The translations under genes and the position numbers were made by a program. This document shows, in pieces, positions 62,433-64,000 of a stretch of DNA of 64,000 nt. The notes beneath the pieces were generated by a model. The model saw only the letters and a list, made by a program, of their open reading frames with translations. It had not been told where the DNA came from and did not search any database. Position 1 is the stretch's first letter, and each line of letters starts with the position of its first letter. Source of the stretch: JAHQVK01 sp036788295 (GTDB taxonomy: Bacteria > Myxococcota > Kuafuiibacteriia > Kuafuiibacteriales > Kuafuiibacteriaceae); contig DAIQNR010000023.1 of the NCBI GenBank assembly GCA_036788295.1, positions 1-64,000 of the forward strand, read 5' to 3'.

Positions 62433-64000
62433 TCAATCTTTGGGGCCCCGGACGACCGCCCGCTGCCGGGGGGGCAAGACGTGGGGCGGGCTGCCTTCCA
62501 CCGGATGGCCCACTTCGAGCGCGCCATCCTTCTTGCGGACCCGCAGGGACGCGACCACCGCGCTCGCGTCGCCCTCGACCACCGCCGGCACGTCCGAGAG
62601 GCGGCTGTAGGCTCGGTGCCCGGGCTGGGTCTTCGCTTCGATGAGGCGCTGGCGGGCCAGCGCTTCGATCTCGCCCAATCGCCCCGGCTGGTGATCCACC
62701 GAGGAGAACAAGTCCCCCCATAGGTCGGCGAGCGCGAAGGCGGCCGCGGGCGCGCCCGGCAGCTCGATCCACAGCGGCCGCTCGGCCGGCTCGCCTTCGA
62801 TCCGGAGCTTCGATTTCTTGGGGCTGACCGACACCGCCAGCCGGCGGGCGAGCTTTGCGTCCCGCTCGAGCTCGGCCCGGGTGAGGCCGGCTCGGTTGAC
62901 CCACAGCCCGAGCTCATCGGGAACCGAGACGAGCCTCGAGATCACCTCTTTTGCCAGATCGGGGCCGAGCGCCTCCGGCTTCGCCTCCCCCGCGAGCGCG
63001 CCGAGCAGGTGCGCCGCCGCGTGCAGCCGGTGCACGTCGGGCGTCCCATCGGGCAGGACCAGCACCGGCACCGCCTCCGGGTCGAGCTCGCTTTCCCCAG
63101 GAACGAAGGCCGTGCGGTCCACGAGGTCGAGGGCCCGGCGAAGCCCGCCCCAGTCGGTCGCGTGCTCGAAGGTGATGACCCGCCCGAGCGCGGGGTGCCC
63201 GTCGGCGCGAGCGGCGGCCAGCGCCACCCGGAACTCGTGGAGCAGCGGATCGGGGATCGGCTTTCCGGGGACGTACGGGTGGCCTTCGGCCAAAGAGACC
63301 CGCTCGAGCACCTCGGCGAGGTGGAATTCGACGTACTCGGGCGCGTCGGGGCCCTTGAGCCACAGCGGGCGATCGGAGCGCTTGAACACCGGCGCCCCGT
63401 GGTCATCCCAGCTGAAGGTGCTGACCAGCTCCGCAGCGAGCCGCCGGTACGGGTTGTCCTGCAGGTCCGAGAAGCGCTCCGGCGGCCCGGCCGCTTCGCC
63501 GCCCCCGCGGAGCCCGAGGTACAGCGAGGGCAGGCCGCCCGGGGGCCCGAACTGCTCGAGATAGCCGCGGAGGCGGTCGGCGCTCGGCTCCCCGGCCCCG
63601 ATCGCCGACAGTTGGCGCTCGACGAAGACCGGGACCCGAAGCTCGGCCGGCGGCGGCACCAGCGCGGCGAGCTTTCGAAACGCCCCGCCGACCTGGGGCG
63701 CGGTGCGGCTCGACGCTGCCGTCCCCGTCCCGAGCACCCCGTGGACGAGCGCCGACAGCGCGAGCAGCGCGGCCATCTTGTGGTGACCGTCGGTCAGGGT
63801 GAAAAAGCCTCCGTCCGGACCCACGACCCCTCGAAAGTCCTTCTCGTCGAACAGGTCCGCGAGCCGCTTCGGCGGGTCTTCGAGCAGGCGCTTGGCGACC
63901 TTCGCCATCCGGCTCGCGGCGTGGTCGAAGCCGAGCTGGGTCTGGCCGGGCCGAATCGCGAGGGCCGGGACCTCGGCCGACCCCGGCTCGAGCGCTCGCA
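62433..64000 (-). CDS. ParB-like nuclease-domain protein, 5' end cut by window edge
   Basis: At least 522 residues on the minus strand, running past the right edge: upstream of the ATG at 63908 the frame stays open to 64000 with IRPGQTQLGFDHAASRMAKV, which is the strand-helix lead-in of ParB-like proteins, so the ATG is internal. LTDGHHKMAALLAL is the D-G-H-H motif of the ParB-like nuclease family (ParBc_2). The rest (350 residues) is of unknown fold with many segments such as GRVITFEHATDWGGLRRALDLV. No partitioning helix-turn-helix is visible. It could be a nuclease or kinase-type ParB relative rather than a plasmid-partition factor. It ends seven bases after the convergent PEGA gene. Confidence 0.75.
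   Translation of the reverse strand, partial: RALEPGSAEVPALAIRPGQTQLGFDHAASRMAKVAKRLLEDPPKRLADLFDEKDFRGVVGPDGGFFTLTDGHHKMAALLALSALVHGVLGTGTAASSRTAPQVGGAFRKLAALVPPPAELRVPVFVERQLSAIGAGEPSADRLRGYLEQFGPPGGLPSLYLGLRGGGEAAGPPERFSDLQDNPYRRLAAELVSTFSWDDHGAPVFKRSDRPLWLKGPDAPEYVEFHLAEVLERVSLAEGHPYVPGKPIPDPLLHEFRVALAAARADGHPALGRVITFEHATDWGGLRRALDLVDRTAFVPGESELDPEAVPVLVLPDGTPDVHRLHAAAHLLGALAGEAKPEALGPDLAKEVISRLVSVPDELGLWVNRAGLTRAELERDAKLARRLAVSVSPKKSKLRIEGEPAERPLWIELPGAPAAAFALADLWGDLFSSVDHQPGRLGEIEALARQRLIEAKTQPGHRAYSRLSDVPAVVEGDASAVVASLRVRKKDGALEVGHPVEGSPPHVLPPRQRAVVRGPKD

Overview
The window is very GC-rich chromosomal DNA, densely packed with genes and strongly biased to G or C at third codon positions. 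Several traits point to a member of the Myxococcota or a related deltaproteobacterial lineage: Ser/Thr kinases of the 'HRDVSPSNVL' type, a kinase fused to a formylglycine-generating-enzyme-like domain, PEGA-domain proteins, lipoproteins made of repeated 'WGSGP..VWAVG' blades, and tandem di-haem oxidoreductase modules. This placement is inferred from gene content; there is no rRNA in the window. A run of exactly 100 N (43265-43364) marks a scaffold gap, so this is a draft assembly. I saw no insertion sequence, integrase, CRISPR array, rRNA or tRNA, and no gene-free stretch longer than about 260 bases.

Layout. 1-2894 (minus): an RND/MMPL transporter cut by the left edge, preceded by a glycine-betaine-type ABC ATPase. 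2974-10144 (plus): an alpha/beta hydrolase, an amidoligase coupled to a class I glutamine amidotransferase-like peptidase, a sigma-54 response regulator and two exported proteins of unknown function. 10148-13881 (minus): D-cysteine desulfhydrase, a cyclic-nucleotide-binding/DUF4388 protein, a MutH-like endonuclease without a normal start codon, and fructose-bisphosphatase. 13992-14951 (plus): transaldolase. 15037-17459 (minus): a KefF/KefC-like potassium efflux pair. 17546-18852 (plus): PlsY and an unknown protein. 18740-21538 (minus): a coiled-coil membrane protein and a caspase-like peptidase.

21653-32171 holds a kinase-FGE fusion, an ECF sigma factor with a small membrane partner, an HtrA protease, a phosphohexomutase, the nitrogen pair glnB-glnA, yacG and a HEAT-repeat protein. 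32333-38033 holds a large protein of unknown function, a metallophosphoesterase and a GMC oxidoreductase. 38269-44195 is a run of kinase, PEGA protein, substrate-binding lipoprotein and TonB-dependent receptor that looks like a sensing/uptake unit.

44219-52420 holds a VOC protein, a rhomboid-fold protein that has lost its serine, an aldo/keto reductase coupled to a metallophosphoesterase, a propeller lipoprotein coupled to a four-haem oxidoreductase, and YggT. 52512-59195 is the most striking block: a GH3-family acyl-adenylating enzyme, an LPG-synthase-type membrane protein, an MMPL lipid exporter and a PLP decarboxylase, joined by overlapping stop and start codons. It may make and export a lipid-amine or lipid-amino-acid conjugate. 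The end of the window holds DUF429, a leucine-dehydrogenase-like enzyme, a PEGA protein and a ParB-like protein cut by the right edge.

Coupled start/stop overlaps (ATGA, GTGA, TGATG) recur throughout and support most of the operon assignments and many start choices.
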